Shown in pieces: positions 37,879 to 37,947 of a stretch of 37,947 nt of DNA. Below the pieces are notes generated by a model, which worked only from the letters and a program-made list of their open reading frames with translations, was not told the origin of the DNA and did not search any database. The stretch covers positions 1 through 37,947 of the forward strand of contig DASVTZ010000016.1 of NCBI GenBank assembly GCA_036387335.1, given 5' to 3'. Made by a program: the position numbers and the translations under genes. Every line of letters begins with the position of its first letter. Within the stretch, counting starts at the first letter, position 1. The DNA comes from Longimicrobium sp. GTDB taxonomy: Bacteria > Gemmatimonadota > Gemmatimonadetes > Longimicrobiales > Longimicrobiaceae.

Positions 37879-37947
37879 ATGGCTCGTGTGAGCAAAGTGC
37901 GGCACGAAGGAGACCGGCTGACGGACCTGATGAACATCGGGGTGCTG
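37879..37947 (+). CDS. Start of a gene cut by the window; possibly an IS4-type transposase
   Basis: Only 23 codons are present, beginning MARVSKVRHEGDRLTDLMNI and still open at the right edge. GAGGAGG lies just upstream of the ATG, and a promoter-like pair lies further up, so a real start is likely. The short stretch GDRLTDLxxIGVL resembles the N-terminus of IS4-type transposases (xxLTDxxxIGVLTR). The stretch is too short to be sure. If right, an insertion sequence begins here. Confidence 0.45.
   Translation, partial: MARVSKVRHEGDRLTDLMNIGVL

Overview
The window is about 70% GC and densely coded on both strands. The gene content (lipoproteins with Gly-Ala-rich signal peptides, an M13 peptidase, a leishmanolysin-like lipoprotein, DUF4249, GH6, a DUF6289-like peptide) together with many dispersed palindromic intergenic repeats suggests a chromosomal segment of a Gemmatimonadota bacterium, probably close to Longimicrobium. 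That placement is inference from gene content and repeat style; no rRNA, tRNA or other marker gene lies in the window.

Layout. 1-2.4 kb (minus): the start of a class-III aminotransferase, a HepT/MntA toxin-antitoxin pair, a second unpaired MNT nucleotidyltransferase and an outer-membrane beta-barrel protein. 2.5-4.5 kb (minus): SCP2-like protein, CorA and GNAT as an operon. 4.7-9.5 kb: cupredoxin lipoprotein, DUF4249 lipoprotein, glycine-zipper lipoprotein, two tandem copies of a small family with a third copy at 23.3 kb, and a membrane protein. 9.7-15.5 kb: M13 peptidase, a leishmanolysin-like lipoprotein with Ig-like domains and its translationally coupled partner, and a haloalkane dehalogenase. 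15.8-18.1 kb: two small membrane proteins around an orphan LivJ-type binding protein. 18.2-19.4 kb: a visibly less GC-rich patch with a putative toxin/DUF2283 pair and a small secreted peptide. 19.4-22.8 kb: an L,D-transpeptidase whose catalytic Cys is Ser, a PH-domain protein, a membrane protein and a GH6 glycosidase. 23.3-27.9 kb: a third small-family copy, a lipoprotein, two LLM flavin oxidoreductases, a DUF983 protein and a Rho_N/SAP-like protein. 27.9-32.6 kb: a natural SDR-esterase fusion, a small membrane protein, DUF1697, a protein with eight CxxC knuckles and a lipoprotein. 32.6-36.4 kb: a type VI secretion-style effector module. 36.5 kb to the end: a TIGR01777 epimerase and the start of a probable transposase.

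The most notable system is at 32.6-36.4 kb. A PAAR tip protein is divergent from a four-gene operon encoding a LysM/peptidoglycan-binding protein, a secreted protein (candidate periplasmic immunity), a lysozyme-like effector and a DUF4123 adaptor joined to the effector by an ATGA overlap. No VgrG, sheath or baseplate gene is in the window, so this looks like an orphan effector island.

The second theme is the intergenic DNA. Several families of palindromic or tandem short repeats sit almost exactly at gene 3' ends, most often between convergent genes. In two cases the repeat supplies the stop codon. One two-hairpin family keeps its loops and linker while its stems change in compensating pairs, which points to selection on a folded RNA or DNA structure.
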